Shown: positions 47,663 to 58,089 of the stretch, piece after piece
Layout: every line of letters starts with the position of its first letter
How positions within the stretch are numbered: position 1 is the first letter of the stretch
Source of the DNA: Pectobacterium parmentieri
GTDB lineage: Bacteria > Pseudomonadota > Gammaproteobacteria > Enterobacterales > Enterobacteriaceae
NCBI RefSeq assembly: GCF_001742145.1
Contig: NZ_CP015749.1
Span: 2,728,001 to 2,792,000, forward strand
Length of the DNA stretch: 64,000 bases
Direction: 5' to 3'
The notes under the pieces: model-generated
What the model was told of the DNA's origin: nothing
The model's database searches: none
What the model saw: only the letters and a program-made list of their open reading frames with translations
Made by a program: the position numbers and the translations under genes

Positions 47663-48973
47663 CTACTTGGCGTTACTCAGCAGAAGATTCGCCAATGTGC
47701 GAACACCAAGCCCGGTCGCGCCTGTCGCCCACTGTTCTACCGCACTTTTGCGGTACGTCGCAGAACAGTCAATGTGCAGCCAACCCTGCTGATAATTTTT
47801 CACAAAATGCGACAGGAAAGCGGCTGCCGTACTGGCACCAGCGGTGTGTGCACCACTGGCAATATTATTCAGATCGGCAAAGCTGGACGGCAGATGGCTG
47901 CGGTGGAACTCTTCCAGCGGCAGACGCCAGAACGGCTCATTCTCTTCTTTCGCACTTTCCTGCAATGCCGCCACCAGCTCATCATCAAAACTGAACAGAG
48001 CGTGATAATCATTGCCCAGCGCCATTTTCGCAGCACCCGTCAACGTGGCACAGTCGATAATCCACTGCGGATTCTGCTCGGAGGCATCGATCAGGCCATC
48101 CGCCAGTACCAGACGTCCTTCAGCATCGGTGTTCATCACTTCAACCGTTTTGCCGTTACGGTAGCGAATAATATCGCCCAGACGGAACGCATTGCCGCTC
48201 ACCATGTTGTCTGCACAGCACAGATACAGCTTTACGCGCTGCTGCAAACCACGTGACGCCGCCAGCGCCAGTGCACCTGTCAAAGTGGCAGCGCCGCCCA
48301 TATCTGACTTCATAGAATCCATGGACCCACTAGGCTTCAGGCTGTAGCCGCCGGTATCAAACGTAATACCTTTGCCGACCAAGCAAGCAAATACCGGTGC
48401 ATCCGGGTTACCCGTCGGATTATAGTCCAACGCCAACAGTACCGGCTGACGTTCAGAACCGCGACCAACCGTGTGCAGGCCGGCATAATTCTGTTCGCGC
48501 AGATCTTCACCTTTGGTGATGCGGTAGCTGACAGCATCACAAGCTACGTGACACAGCAGGTCGACCGCACGGGTCGCCAACTGTTCTGGCCCCAGATCTT
48601 CAGCAGGCAAGTTGATAGTGTCACGCACCCAGTCAACAATTTTCAGGCGGTCATTCAGCTCTTTCTTATCAGCGTCGTTCAATTCCGCCCATTCAACCGT
48701 TCTTTGCCCTTTCGGCCCGCGATACCCTTGCCAGAATGCCCAACTGTTTGCCAGATCCCAGCCTTCACCCGCTAACGTAACGTGTTTAATCCCTTGCCCG
48801 TCAATTTTACGAGCGGCGCGCTGGATCGTTGCCAGTGCAGCATTGCCATTCAGTGACGTCGTGCCAACATGAATGGTAAAACCCTGCTCATTCACACTCA
48901 GCGTCGCTTTCTCTCCCCAGCGCACATCAGCAGGTTGAGTGGAGAGTGAAATCAGCATGGTATTGTTCGTCAT
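47663..48973 (-). CDS. pepB: Peptidase B (M17 leucyl aminopeptidase family) PepB
   Basis: A cytoplasmic two-metal aminopeptidase, 436 residues. Metal-binding and catalytic motifs are [16 protein letters not shown] with Lys and Asp (near 200), [11 protein letters not shown], and the family signature [12 protein letters not shown] (near 280). The ATG at 48973 is chosen because GGAGAAGC precedes it; the frame extends to 49012 without a site. It lies between the isc operon and sseB, the usual order. Confidence 0.96.
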   Translation of the reverse strand: MTNNTMLISLSTQPADVRWGEKATLSVNEQGFTIHVGTTSLNGNAALATIQRAARKIDGQGIKHVTLAGEGWDLANSWAFWQGYRGPKGQRTVEWAELNDADKKELNDRLKIVDWVRDTINLPAEDLGPEQLATRAVDLLCHVACDAVSYRITKGEDLREQNYAGLHTVGRGSERQPVLLALDYNPTGNPDAPVFACLVGKGITFDTGGYSLKPSGSMDSMKSDMGGAATLTGALALAASRGLQQRVKLYLCCADNMVSGNAFRLGDIIRYRNGKTVEVMNTDAEGRLVLADGLIDASEQNPQWIIDCATLTGAAKMALGNDYHALFSFDDELVAALQESAKEENEPFWRLPLEEFHRSHLPSSFADLNNIASGAHTAGASTAAAFLSHFVKNYQQGWLHIDCSATYRKSAVEQWATGATGLGVRTLANLLLSNAK

Positions 48974-49126
48974 AGAGCTTCTCCGATAATGGATATTCCT
49001 GCCACTTTTCATGTTTGCAGGTGCTTTTCATATTTGCAGATACATAAACCGTGCATCATGACATGAAAATGTTACGAATTTTGGCACGGAAATAAAATGG
49101 GCCACCCAAGGCAGCCCGTCATCGCG

Positions 49127-49327
49127 CTATTCTGCTTCATCTAACCAGACCAGCAGGATCGCTTCCAGAATTTTTTCATTGGAGGCATCTGGTCGGTCGT
49201 CAAATTCATCCAGTTCGCAGATCCACTGATGCATATCCGTGAAACGTACCGTTCTCGGATCGAGATCGGGAAACTGGTCGTAAAGCGCTTCGCCGATCGC
49301 CCGGCTGTCCGTCCATTTTAGTCCCAT
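49127..49327 (-). CDS. iscX: IscX, iron-binding adaptor of the ISC system
   Basis: A 66-residue acidic protein ([35 protein letters not shown], ending VWLDEAE), the IscX/YfhJ family that binds iron and IscS and tunes cluster assembly. It follows fdx by 21 bases as the last gene of the isc operon. Confidence 0.96.
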   Translation of the reverse strand: MGLKWTDSRAIGEALYDQFPDLDPRTVRFTDMHQWICELDEFDDRPDASNEKILEAILLVWLDEAE

Positions 49328-49348
49328 AACTGTTCCTATCTATTCAGA

Positions 49349-49684
49349 TCAATGCTCGCGCGCATGGTTGATCGTATAGCGCGGGATCTCGACAACCAGA
49401 TCGTCTCCGGCAACGCGCGCCTGACAGCCCAGACGGCTTTCTGGTTCCAGCCCCCAGGCTTTATCCAGCATATCGTCTTCTTCTTCCGTGCTTTCCGCCA
49501 GTGAATCAAAGCCTTCGCGCACGATACAGTGGCATGTTGTGCAGGCACAGGATTTCTCGCAGGCATGTTCGACGTCAATTCCGTTACGCAAGGCAACTTC
49601 CAGAATGCTTTCGCCACGTTCCGCTTCCAAAACCGCGCCCTCAGGACACAGATCCTGATGCGGTAAAAAAACTATCTTAGGCAT
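49349..49684 (-). CDS. fdx: [2Fe-2S] ferredoxin Fdx
   Basis: The adrenodoxin-type ferredoxin that supplies electrons for cluster assembly, 111 residues. The cluster ligands are the cysteines of CEKSCACTTCHC (near 42-51) and GCQARV (near 87). The ATG at 49684 lies two bases beyond the hscA stop. Extension to 49696 is possible in frame but would overlap hscA. Confidence 0.97.
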   Translation of the reverse strand: MPKIVFLPHQDLCPEGAVLEAERGESILEVALRNGIDVEHACEKSCACTTCHCIVREGFDSLAESTEEEDDMLDKAWGLEPESRLGCQARVAGDDLVVEIPRYTINHAREH

Positions 49685-49685
49685 G

Positions 49686-51536
49686 TTACACCTCATCCAC
49701 AGAATGGCCTGCTAGCGCGCGACGGATAGAGGCATCCATGCGGCGGGCGGCAAATTCCTGGGTTTGTTGATCGACTGTTTTAATCGCGGCTTCAATTGCC
49801 ACGGGATCGCTTCCCTGCATCATCGTATGCAGATGTTCGGATGCCGCGACAATGACGCCTTTTTCGTCATTGCTCAATAATTCTGCGTCGGCCGCCAGCG
49901 CAGTTTGCAAACTTTCCAGCACGCGTGCCGCCTCCACTTTTTGCTCTGCCAAACGACGTGCGCCGACATCTTCCTTCGCGTTCAGCATCGAATCGGTGAT
50001 CATGGTGGCGATTTCCGTGTCGCTCAAACCGTATGACGGTTTAACCTGAATGGATGCCTCAACGCTCGTCGATTTTTCCATCGCCGTCACGCTCAGCAGG
50101 CCATCCGCATCAACCTGAAAAGTCACGCGAATGTGAGCCCCACCGGCAGGCAGCGGCGGCAGACCGCGCAGTGAGAATCGCGCCAGCGAGCGGCAATCCG
50201 CGACCATTTCGCGTTCGCCTTGCAAGACGTGGATCATCATGCCGCTCTGGCCGTCTTTAAAGGTCGTGAATTCTTGCGCACGAGCAACGGGGATCGTGGT
50301 ATTGCGTGGAATGATTTTTTCCACCAGCCCGCCCATCGTTTCCAACCCGAGCGACAAGGGGATCACGTCCAGCAACAGCATTTCACTGTCTGGCTTGTTG
50401 CCCACCAGAATATCCGCTTGGATCGCCGCGCCGATCGCCACAACCTTGTCTGGATCGATCGACGTCAGCGGTGTACGGCCAAAAAACGTTCCCACTTGCT
50501 CACGCACCAGCGGAACACGAGTAGATCCACCAACCATCACGACTTCCTGCACATCTTCTGCCGTCAGCCCCGCGTCTTTCAGCGTGCGGCGACAGGATAG
50601 CAACGTGCGTTTCACCAGCGGAGCAATCAATGCATCAAACTGTTCACGGGTGATCGTCCCCTGCCAGCCAGCGGCATCCACATCGATCGCATCAGCGCTG
50701 CTGAGCGCAATTTTAGCCTGCACCGCCGCGTCGCGAAACGCGTGATCCAACTGGCGATCGTCACGATCGTGAACACCAGCCTGCTCACGCAGCCACTCAG
50801 CCAGTAGATGATCGAAATCATCACCACCCAACGCAGAATCGCCGCCAGTCGCCAGCACTTCAAAGACGCCACGGCTTAAGCGCAGAATGGAAATATCAAA
50901 GGTGCCACCGCCCAGATCGTAAATGGCGATCACGCCTTCTTTACCGGAATCCAACCCGTAGGCAATCGCCGCTGCGGTTGGTTCATTGAGCAGGCGTAAC
51001 ACGTGCAGCCCGGCCAGACGCGCCGCATCCTTAGTCCCCTGACGCTGTGCATCATCGAAATACGCAGGAACAGTAATCACCACGCCATCCGGCACGCCGC
51101 CTAACGCCGCTTCCGCACGCGCAGCCAGCGCGGACAAAATATCCGCCGACACCTGTACAGGATTGAGGTTGCCAGCCGGAGTCTGAATCAGCGGCAGGCC
51201 ATTATCGCTGGCATGAAAACGATAGGGTAAATGAGGATAGCGCTGCTGAATATCGTCCAGAGAACGCCCCATCAGGCGTTTGACTGAGCTGACGGTATTT
51301 TCCAGATCGTGGGCAGCATTGTCGCGTGCATCCCAGCCGACGCTGTGACTATCGTGACGATAGTGAACAACCGAGGGCAGCAGGTCGCGACCGTCGCTAT
51401 CCGCCAGCGTTTGAGCTTCGCCGCTGCGCACGGTGGCAACGAGAGAATGGGTGGTGCCTAAATCAATACCGACGGCCAGACGTCGCTGGTGCGGTGCGGC
51501 ACTCAGGCCAGGCTCACTAATTTGTAATAAGGCCAT
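49686..51536 (-). CDS. hscA: ISC-specific Hsp70 chaperone HscA
   Basis: An Hsp70-class ATPase that, with HscB, releases clusters from IscU. 616 residues. The ATPase domain has [14 protein letters not shown] (near 23), [15 protein letters not shown] (near 203) and [14 protein letters not shown] (near 335). The substrate domain has [17 protein letters not shown] and PRNTTIPV. It recognises the LPPVK motif of IscU, which is intact here. It is preceded by hscB with a 74-base gap. Confidence 0.98.
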   Translation of the reverse strand: MALLQISEPGLSAAPHQRRLAVGIDLGTTHSLVATVRSGEAQTLADSDGRDLLPSVVHYRHDSHSVGWDARDNAAHDLENTVSSVKRLMGRSLDDIQQRYPHLPYRFHASDNGLPLIQTPAGNLNPVQVSADILSALAARAEAALGGVPDGVVITVPAYFDDAQRQGTKDAARLAGLHVLRLLNEPTAAAIAYGLDSGKEGVIAIYDLGGGTFDISILRLSRGVFEVLATGGDSALGGDDFDHLLAEWLREQAGVHDRDDRQLDHAFRDAAVQAKIALSSADAIDVDAAGWQGTITREQFDALIAPLVKRTLLSCRRTLKDAGLTAEDVQEVVMVGGSTRVPLVREQVGTFFGRTPLTSIDPDKVVAIGAAIQADILVGNKPDSEMLLLDVIPLSLGLETMGGLVEKIIPRNTTIPVARAQEFTTFKDGQSGMMIHVLQGEREMVADCRSLARFSLRGLPPLPAGGAHIRVTFQVDADGLLSVTAMEKSTSVEASIQVKPSYGLSDTEIATMITDSMLNAKEDVGARRLAEQKVEAARVLESLQTALAADAELLSNDEKGVIVAASEHLHTMMQGSDPVAIEAAIKTVDQQTQEFAARRMDASIRRALAGHSVDEV

Positions 51537-51610
51537 ATTGAGCTTCCATCAATTGGCTGGCGAAAAACCGGAATGGCAATAGCCATCGACTTTCCCACCG
51601 GATTAACGAG

Positions 51611-52129
51611 TTATCTGTCCAGCAATTGTTCTTCGAGTTCTTCAACCTGTTGCTGGAGCTTGTCTAAAAAGCGTAGCTTGCGCACGGTGTCCGCAGCGTC
51701 TGTCCACGTCTCATTATCGAGTTCATCACGCATGTGAGAATGACGTGTGGCGATCGCTGTCTGCAACCGCTCGGCGAAGGCCGCCAGCGCATCATCCGCA
51801 TTGGATCGCTGCGAAATCGTCTCTAACTCTTCGCGCAGCTCAAGCTGTTCCATCAGGAATGCCGTGTCACGCATCGTATGCTGCTCGTTGTTCACATCAA
51901 AACCGTGCAGTGACAACATGTACTCCGCGCGTTTCAGCGGATGTTTTAGCGCCTGATAGGCGTTATTGATCGTCGCCGCCTGCTGTACCGCCAGCATACG
52001 CTCGCGCTCAGGGCTGGCAGCATAACGGTCAGGGTGGAACTGCCGTTGCAACCCCTGAAACCGAGATGCAAGCAGATCGCCATCCACATCATAGCGAATC
52101 GGCAGCCCGAATAACGTAAAGTAATCCAT
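51611..52129 (-). CDS. hscB: J-domain co-chaperone HscB
   Basis: The J-protein that brings IscU to HscA, 172 residues. The N-terminal J domain (1-75) has the catalytic HPD in QFHPDRYAA (near 32). The C-terminal three-helix bundle (about 85-170) binds IscU. It lies 71 bases after iscA. Confidence 0.97.
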   Translation of the reverse strand: MDYFTLFGLPIRYDVDGDLLASRFQGLQRQFHPDRYAASPERERMLAVQQAATINNAYQALKHPLKRAEYMLSLHGFDVNNEQHTMRDTAFLMEQLELREELETISQRSNADDALAAFAERLQTAIATRHSHMRDELDNETWTDAADTVRKLRFLDKLQQQVEELEEQLLDR

Positions 52130-52200
52130 AGTGGTACTCTGGGAGTGCTGGGTAGCAGCGCGTGTTATTAATCGCTCGCACGCTCACTACCCAAGAGACG

Positions 52201-52524
52201 TCAGACGTTGAAACTTTCGCCGCAACCACATTCGCCGGTAATGTTAGGATTATTGAACTTAAAGCCTTCGTTCAACCCTTCCTTAACGAAATCCAACTCG
52301 GTTCCGTCAAGATAGACCAGGCTTTTACCGTCCACGATGACCTTGACGCCTTTGTCTTCAAAGACTGTGTCACCGTCGTTCAAATCATCAACAAACTCCA
52401 GCACATACGCCATACCGGAACAGCCGGATGTACGCACGCCAAGACGCAGCCCAAGGCCTTTGCCCCGGTTTGCGATGAAAGCGCTCACGCGTTGTGCGGC
52501 ACTTTCACTCAGAGAAATCGACAT
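52201..52524 (-). CDS. iscA: A-type iron-sulfur carrier IscA
   Basis: A 107-residue A-type carrier. The three conserved cysteines are in [12 protein letters not shown] (near 35) and [11 protein letters not shown] (near 99-101). It carries Fe-S clusters or iron to apoproteins. It lies within the isc operon, 81 bases after iscU. Confidence 0.98.
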   Translation of the reverse strand: MSISLSESAAQRVSAFIANRGKGLGLRLGVRTSGCSGMAYVLEFVDDLNDGDTVFEDKGVKVIVDGKSLVYLDGTELDFVKEGLNEGFKFNNPNITGECGCGESFNV

Positions 52525-52605
52525 ACTGTTACCTCGATCGTTCGCTAGCCCGACGGGATCAGGTACCGAGAACCACGGTGCCCCCGACGAGTTCAGCCGC
52601 AGAGA

Positions 52606-52992
52606 TTACTGCGCGTCGCGTTTACTTTTGTAATCCGCAATCGCTGCCTTGATAGCGTCTTCCGCCAGAATGGAGCAGTGGATCTTCACTGGCGGTAGCT
52701 CAAGCTCTTCGGCAATCTGCGTGTTCTTAATCGCTTCAGCTTCATTCAGCGATTTGCCTTTTACCCACTCGGTTACCAGCGAGCTGGAGGCAATGGCAGA
52801 ACCACAACCGTATGTCTTGAAGCGGGCATCTTCGATGATACCCTCATTGTTGACTTTTATCTGCAACTTCATCACATCGCCGCACGCTGGCGCGCCGACC
52901 ATGCCACTGCCGATAGAAGGATCGGCGTTGTCAAACGAGCCCACGTTGCGTGGATTTTCGTAGTGATCAATTACTTTTTCGCTGTAAGCCAT
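52606..52992 (-). CDS. iscU: Fe-S cluster scaffold IscU
   Basis: A 128-residue scaffold on which clusters are built. The ligand cysteines are in GAPACGDVMKLQI (near 37), KTYGCGSAIASSSL (near 63) and KIHCSILAEDAI (near 106). The LPPVK motif recognised by HscA precedes the last. It is 24 bases after iscS. Confidence 0.99.
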   Translation of the reverse strand: MAYSEKVIDHYENPRNVGSFDNADPSIGSGMVGAPACGDVMKLQIKVNNEGIIEDARFKTYGCGSAIASSSLVTEWVKGKSLNEAEAIKNTQIAEELELPPVKIHCSILAEDAIKAAIADYKSKRDAQ

Positions 52993-53016
52993 GATAGTCG
53001 TCCCCGATCTGGTAAA

Positions 53017-54231
53017 TTAATGATGTGCCCATTCGATGCTGCTGATATCCACGCCCTGCTTGAACATTTCCCACAGCGGAGAAAGATCGCGCAGACGACC
53101 TATGGATTTACGTACCAGCTCGATGGTGTAGTCGATCTCTTCTTCGGTGGTAAAACGCCCCAGCGAGAAACGGATCGAGCTATGTGCCAGCTCATCATTC
53201 ATGCCCAACGCGCGTAACACGTAGGAGGGCTCCAGACTAGCCGACGTACAGGCAGAACCGGACGATACCGCCAGATCCTTGAGCGCCATAATCAACGATT
53301 CACCTTCAACATAGTTGAAGCTGACGTTCAGGATGTTAGGCACGCCCTGCTCGATATCACCATTCAGATAGACTTCTTCAATATCATTAATACCGTTCCA
53401 CAGACGATCGCGCAGCGCACGCAGGCGATCCATTTCTACGGTCATCCCTTCTTTTGCGATGCGGTAGGCTTCGCCCATACCGACAATCTGATGCACAGGC
53501 AAGGTGCCAGAACGCATACCGCGCTCATGGCCGCCACCGTGCATCTGCGCTTCAAGACGAATGCGGGGTTTACGACGAACATACAGTGCTCCGATCCCTT
53601 TCGGCCCATAGATTTTATGGCCGGAGAAAGACATCAGATCCACTTTTAACTGGCTGAGATCGATAGGCAATTTGCCTACGCTCTGTGTGGCATCGACATG
53701 GAATACGATACCGCGGCTACGGCACATCTCACCAATAGCAGCAATGTCCTGCACAACACCAATTTCATTGTTGACGTGCATGATGGAAACCAGAATGGTG
53801 TCCTCACGCATTGCGGCTTCAAGTTCAGTCAGGTCGATAATACCGTTGCGCTGCGGTGCCAGGTAAGTGACATCGAAGCCTTCACGTTCAAGCTGACGAC
53901 AGGTATCCAGCACGGCTTTGTGTTCGGTCTTGCTGGTGATGATGTGCTTGCCCTTCTTCTGATAGAAGTTGGCAGCACCTTTAATCGCGAGGTTATCGGC
54001 TTCGGTCGCGCCTGACGTGAAGACGATCTCACGCGGGTCGGCACCGACCAGTTCAGCAATTTGGTTACGGGCGATATCAACCGCCTCTTCCGCCTGCCAG
54101 CCAAAACGGTGTGAACGGGAAGCCGGGTTACCGAACGTACCGTCCAGAGTCAAACACTGCATCATTTTCTCAGCAACGCGCGGGTCAACCGGCGTGGTGG
54201 CTGAATAATCGAGATAGATAGGTAACTTCAT
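53017..54231 (-). CDS. iscS: Cysteine desulfurase IscS
   Basis: A pyridoxal-phosphate enzyme that releases sulfur from cysteine for clusters and tRNA thiolation. 404 residues. The PLP Lys is in [16 protein letters not shown] (near 206) and the sulfur-carrying Cys is in [14 protein letters not shown] (near 328). The C-terminal SSIEWAHH is typical. A 255-base gap separates it from iscR, with no clear gene; in E. coli this gap is the site of small-RNA control. Confidence 0.99.
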   Translation of the reverse strand: MKLPIYLDYSATTPVDPRVAEKMMQCLTLDGTFGNPASRSHRFGWQAEEAVDIARNQIAELVGADPREIVFTSGATEADNLAIKGAANFYQKKGKHIITSKTEHKAVLDTCRQLEREGFDVTYLAPQRNGIIDLTELEAAMREDTILVSIMHVNNEIGVVQDIAAIGEMCRSRGIVFHVDATQSVGKLPIDLSQLKVDLMSFSGHKIYGPKGIGALYVRRKPRIRLEAQMHGGGHERGMRSGTLPVHQIVGMGEAYRIAKEGMTVEMDRLRALRDRLWNGINDIEEVYLNGDIEQGVPNILNVSFNYVEGESLIMALKDLAVSSGSACTSASLEPSYVLRALGMNDELAHSSIRFSLGRFTTEEEIDYTIELVRKSIGRLRDLSPLWEMFKQGVDISSIEWAHH

Positions 54232-54486
54232 TGCTCATAAACTCCGTACATCACTTCAAAACGTACAATGCGTTTTGTTTTATTGACAGGCTGTTTATAC
54301 CCGCAACCTCTCGGGCCAATGCAAAATTTTACGATGTTATCGTCGGAACAATTTATCTTATCGTCACAACAACACCGTGACAGCCGCAATAGCACCCGTA
54401 CCACATTGGGCAAGATGGCCATACTTACTCAGCTATCAGAAAGGCAAAACGTGACGAGTAAAGGTACTCGTCACGTTGAAGGTGTA

Positions 54487-54981
54487 TCAGGCGCGCAGGT
54501 TAACGTTGATCGTTTCCTGGATACGTCCATTAGCGGTACGGCGGATGTCAGCATCCTGACGATCGGCAACGTTCAGCACTTCCTTATTATTCACCAGCTC
54601 ATCCAGCGTGATGTTATTCAGGAAGTCGGTAATACGGTCGCTCAGATCGCGCCACAGCGTATGTGTCAGGCAGCGATCGCCACCCTGGCAGCCTTCACGA
54701 CCCTGACAGCGTGTTGCATCGACAGACTCATCGACCGCAGAAATAACCATACCAACGGCGATTTCGTTCGCGCTTTTACCCAGCAGATAACCACCGCCCG
54801 GGCCGCGAACGCTGGCAACCAGTCCGTTCTTGCGCAGGCGCGAAAACAGTTGCTCCAGATAAGACAGTGAAATGCCTTGGCGTTCAGAAATATCCGCTAA
54901 TGGAACCGGACCTTCCTGGGAGTGCAGAGCCACATCGAGCATGGCGGTAACGGCATAACGGCCTTTGGATGTCAGTCTCAT
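54487..54981 (-). CDS. iscR: Iron-sulfur regulator IscR
   Basis: An Rrf2-family regulator, 164 residues, which represses its own operon when it carries a [2Fe-2S] cluster. Winged helix-turn-helix at about 1-60 ([35 protein letters not shown]). The cluster cysteines and His are in [16 protein letters not shown] (92, 98, 104 and 107). The start at 54981 gives the standard N-terminus; an in-frame extension to 55053 lies over the promoter. Confidence 0.98.
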   Translation of the reverse strand: MRLTSKGRYAVTAMLDVALHSQEGPVPLADISERQGISLSYLEQLFSRLRKNGLVASVRGPGGGYLLGKSANEIAVGMVISAVDESVDATRCQGREGCQGGDRCLTHTLWRDLSDRITDFLNNITLDELVNNKEVLNVADRQDADIRRTANGRIQETINVNLRA

Positions 54982-55052
54982 GATAGTGGTACCTGTAGGT
55001 AAAACATGTATTATGAAAACATGTATTGGCAGAACATACCGCGAGTCTGACA

Positions 55053-55077
55053 TTCCTGAGTGTTTTAGTCAACTATT
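55053..55077 (-). promoter_or_regulatory. IscR type 1 box B
   Basis: On the minus strand AATAGTTGACTAAAACACTC begins a match to the type 1 consensus ATA-YY-GACTRWWWYAGTCRR. It is adjacent to box A and ahead of iscR, fitting autorepression by holo-IscR. Confidence 0.7.
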
Positions 55078-55101
55078 TAACCGAGTAAAACACTCAAGTA
55101 T
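55077..55101 (-). promoter_or_regulatory. IscR type 1 box A
   Basis: On the minus strand ATACTTGAGTGTTTTACTCG followed by GTTAA, partially matching the type 1 consensus. It touches the trmJ stop codon. Confidence 0.65.
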
Positions 55102-55826
55102 TATTCGTCGTGTGTTTTCTGTACCGAACTCAGTATCCCACGCAGGATGTTAAGTTCCTGTGCTTCAGGTCTGGCGCGGGTAAACAGGCGACGCAGCTTG
55201 TTCATCACCTGCCCCTGATGTGCTGGTCGGATAAATCCGGTTTGCAGCAATGTCTCTTCAAGATGCTGATAAAAGCGCTCCAGATCGTCGACCAGCGGAT
55301 ACGGCGACTCTTCATGTTCCGGCTTACCGGCCTGTAACCGATCCAAATGCGCGATACGGACTTCATAAGCAATAATCTGCACCGCCATCGCCAGATTTAA
55401 CGAGCTGTATTCCGGATTAGCGGGAATGGCCACGTGATAATGGCATTTTTGAAGTTCATCATTCGTCAGCCCGACACGTTCACGCCCAAACACCAATGCC
55501 ACTGGCGCGTGCTCCGCTTCCTGTGCGCTGCGAACGCCGCATTCACGCGGGTCCAGCATCGGCCAGGGCAACGTGCGAGAACGCGCACTGGTGCCAACGA
55601 CCAGACTACACCCCTCAAGCGCCTGATCGAGCGAATCAACAATCGTAGCATTACCAATGACATCGCTGGCACCGGCCGCCAGCGCAATCGCCTGCGAATC
55701 AGGCTTAACCAGTGGATTGACCAAATAGAGTTTGCTTAATCCCATGGTTTTCATCGCTCTGGCCACCGACCCCATATTGCCAGTGTGCGACGTTTCAACC
55801 AGAACAATGCGAATATTGTCTAACAT
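55101..55826 (-). CDS. trmJ: tRNA (cytidine/uridine-32-2'-O)-methyltransferase TrmJ
   Basis: A SPOUT-fold methyltransferase, 241 residues. [20 protein letters not shown] (near 5) is the N-terminal signature. The SAM-binding knot is formed by [16 protein letters not shown] (near 112) and [20 protein letters not shown] (near 138). The C-terminal extension is helical. It lies directly upstream of iscR, as in E. coli, and is divergent from suhB. Confidence 0.97.
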   Translation of the reverse strand: MLDNIRIVLVETSHTGNMGSVARAMKTMGLSKLYLVNPLVKPDSQAIALAAGASDVIGNATIVDSLDQALEGCSLVVGTSARSRTLPWPMLDPRECGVRSAQEAEHAPVALVFGRERVGLTNDELQKCHYHVAIPANPEYSSLNLAMAVQIIAYEVRIAHLDRLQAGKPEHEESPYPLVDDLERFYQHLEETLLQTGFIRPAHQGQVMNKLRRLFTRARPEAQELNILRGILSSVQKTHDE

Positions 55827-55968
55827 ATGTACTCTGTTATGCGAAAAGGAAGAAGTAGTCGTGTGAAAAGGAAAGCGCCATACCTTAACACAAACTTAGC
55901 TATTTTACTTTTCCACTGCTATACTCTGCGCCGCTTTCCGTTCTTTAACATTCCAGTGGACCGATACC

Positions 55969-56772
55969 ATGCATCCGATGCTCAACATCGCTATACGCGC
56001 TGCGCGTAAAGCCGGTAATTTAATTGCCAAAAATTATGAAACGCCAGACGCCGTCGAAGCTAGCCAAAAAGGCAGCAACGATTTTGTGACTAACGTCGAT
56101 CGGGATGCAGAACGTCTGATCATTGAAGTCATCCGCAAGTCTTACCCACAGCACACTATTATTGGTGAAGAATGTGGCGAACTGGCAGGTGAAGATCCGG
56201 CAGTACAATGGGTTATCGATCCTCTGGATGGCACCACCAACTTCATCAAACGTTTACCCCACTTTGCCGTTTCTATTGCGGTCCGCATTAAAGGCCGTAC
56301 TGAAGTTGCCGTTGTTTATGATCCTATGCGCAATGAACTGTTTAGTGCTACCCGTGGTCAGGGCGCGCAGTTGAACGGCTATCGTCTGCGCAGCAGCACT
56401 GCCCGCGATCTGGACGGCACCGTACTGGCAACCGGCTTCCCTTTCAAATTAAAACAACACAGCAAAAGTTATATCGACATCATCAGCGCGCTGTTCACCC
56501 AGTGTGCGGATTTCCGTCGCACGGGTTCTGCGGCACTGGATCTCGCCTATGTAGCCGCGGGCCGCGTTGATGGTTTCTTTGAAATCGGCCTGAAGCCGTG
56601 GGATTTTGCTGGTGGCGAACTGCTGGTGCGCGAAGCTGGCGGGATCGTGACAGACTTCGTTGGTGCTCATAACTATATGACGTCCGGCAACCTGGTTGCA
56701 GGTAATCCGCGAGTGGTTAAAGCCATTCTGGGCACCATTCGTGAAGAACTGAGTGACGCGCTGAAACGCTAA
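55969..56772 (+). CDS. suhB: Inositol-1-monophosphatase / Nus-factor SuhB
   Basis: A metal-dependent phosphatase also needed in the rRNA antitermination complex, 267 residues. Metal-site motifs are IIGEECGEL (near 65), WVIDPLDGTTNFIKRLPHF (near 83) and KPWDFAGGELLVREAGG (near 210). The 141-base gap to trmJ holds the divergent promoters. Confidence 0.97.
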   Translation: MHPMLNIAIRAARKAGNLIAKNYETPDAVEASQKGSNDFVTNVDRDAERLIIEVIRKSYPQHTIIGEECGELAGEDPAVQWVIDPLDGTTNFIKRLPHFAVSIAVRIKGRTEVAVVYDPMRNELFSATRGQGAQLNGYRLRSSTARDLDGTVLATGFPFKLKQHSKSYIDIISALFTQCADFRRTGSAALDLAYVAAGRVDGFFEIGLKPWDFAGGELLVREAGGIVTDFVGAHNYMTSGNLVAGNPRVVKAILGTIREELSDALKR

Positions 56773-56779
56773 TCTCGAC

Positions 56780-56835
56780 CAACTCCGGCTCACCCACATA
56801 AAAATGAAATCGGGTCGGAGTTGTTATTTTTCTTT
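56780..56835 (+). terminator. Terminator after suhB
   Basis: CAACTCCG (56780-) pairs with CGGAGTTG (ending 56823), followed by TTATTTTTCTTT. Confidence 0.65.
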
Positions 56836-56873
56836 ACATATGAATCCTGTATACGCATTGTTTATCCTTATAC

Positions 56874-56886
56874 GATAATAATTATC
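56874..56886. promoter_or_regulatory. Fur box ahead of the iron-uptake operon
   Basis: GATAATAATTATC is a perfect palindrome matching the GATAAT-x-ATTATC core of Fur sites, about 80 bases before the binding-protein start. Confidence 0.8.
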
Positions 56887-56964
56887 AAACTCATTACACT
56901 GATGAATTCAGTACTCTACTGATAAATTCAATACTCTGATAAATTGTGAATTAGGATCGCCACC

Positions 56965-58083
56965 ATGTTAAGAAAATCAGTAAGATCGCTCTTTCTGACC
57001 GCATTACTCTCTGCTCCACTTTTCAGCTATGCCACCCAATATCCTCTCACCGTTACCGACTTCGACGGCAGAAGTGTCACCATTCAACAAGAGCCACAGC
57101 GCATCATTCTGCAAGACGGCCGCGATATTATGGCGATGGCCCTGCTTGACCGTGATAATCCCTTTCAGCGTCTGGTTGCCTGGAACAATCTGGCAAAAAA
57201 ACAGGACACGGCAACCTGGGAGATGCTGAAAGGAAAGTGGCCTCAGTCCGTTGGTATTCTGGACATGGGATTCAGTGACAAAGGCAACGTCGATCTGGAA
57301 AGCGTGCTGTCAAAACAGCCGGACCTGATGATTGCCCAGTTGCGTGCCAAGGCGGCGCTGAAAGAAAGTGGCGTGATAGACAAACTCAGCACGCTGAATA
57401 TTCCCGTACTCTTTGTCGATTATGAAGTAAATCCGGCCAAAGATACCGCCCCCAGCATCGATCTATTGGGTAAGGTTCTGAACCGCGAAGCCAATGCCAA
57501 AGCGTATACCGATTTCTATCGTCAGCACTTCGATGCCATTCAGCAGAAAACCACCGCAATCACCCCGAAACCCAGCGTCTTTGTAGAACCGATTGCCGGC
57601 AACTCAGACTCCTGCTGTTTCACGCACAGCAACAGCGGTTGGGGCGGATTAATTGAAGCGGTCGGCGCAAAAAATATTGGTTCTGATTTGCTGCCGGGTG
57701 CAACGGGTTTTGTCTCGCTGGAAAAAATTATCAGCATGAAACCTGATGTCTACATCATGACGGGCTCTAAACGCGGTAACAGCCAGGTACTGCCGCTAGG
57801 TTATGGTGCCAGCGTAGAAGGGGTTCGCACTCAGGCTAACGTGCTACTCAACCGCACCGGTATTAGCCAAATTCCGGCAGTTCAGGCTAAGCACGTGTAT
57901 GGCGTTTACCACCATTTCTACAACCATCCCTACAACATTGTCGGTATGGAATATCTGGCAAAAGATATTTATCCTCAGGCGTTTGCCAGCTTGGATCCTG
58001 ATGACACGTATCACCATATCATTCAGAATTTTACCTCACTGCCTGACAGTGACTTTATCTTTGCCTGGAAACAAGGTGAATAA
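56965..58083 (+). CDS. Iron/siderophore ABC transporter substrate-binding protein
   Basis: A 372-residue periplasmic binding protein with a signal peptide (1-24, SLFLTALLSAPLFSYA) and a TroA/BtuF-type two-lobed fold. Visible features are PLTVTDFDGRSVTI with RIILQDGRDIMAM, KQPDLMIAQL (near 118), and the C-terminal PDVYIMTGSK. A vicinal cysteine pair lies in SDSCCFTHSN near 217. The Fur box and the following permease and ATPase genes indicate iron-complex uptake; the ligand is unknown. A paralogue with a similar CC motif lies at 62526-63653. Confidence 0.9.
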   Translation: MLRKSVRSLFLTALLSAPLFSYATQYPLTVTDFDGRSVTIQQEPQRIILQDGRDIMAMALLDRDNPFQRLVAWNNLAKKQDTATWEMLKGKWPQSVGILDMGFSDKGNVDLESVLSKQPDLMIAQLRAKAALKESGVIDKLSTLNIPVLFVDYEVNPAKDTAPSIDLLGKVLNREANAKAYTDFYRQHFDAIQQKTTAITPKPSVFVEPIAGNSDSCCFTHSNSGWGGLIEAVGAKNIGSDLLPGATGFVSLEKIISMKPDVYIMTGSKRGNSQVLPLGYGASVEGVRTQANVLLNRTGISQIPAVQAKHVYGVYHHFYNHPYNIVGMEYLAKDIYPQAFASLDPDDTYHHIIQNFTSLPDSDFIFAWKQGE

Positions 58084-58089
58084 TTTTTC

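Noticed and set aside
46996..47994. Plus-strand frames opposite sseB and pepB
   Set aside because: They cross the sseB/pepB terminator and real coding sequence on the other strand.
54228..54422. 64-residue frame in the iscR-iscS gap
   Set aside because: It overlaps the iscS start, has no ribosome site and no family resemblance; the gap is regulatory in relatives.
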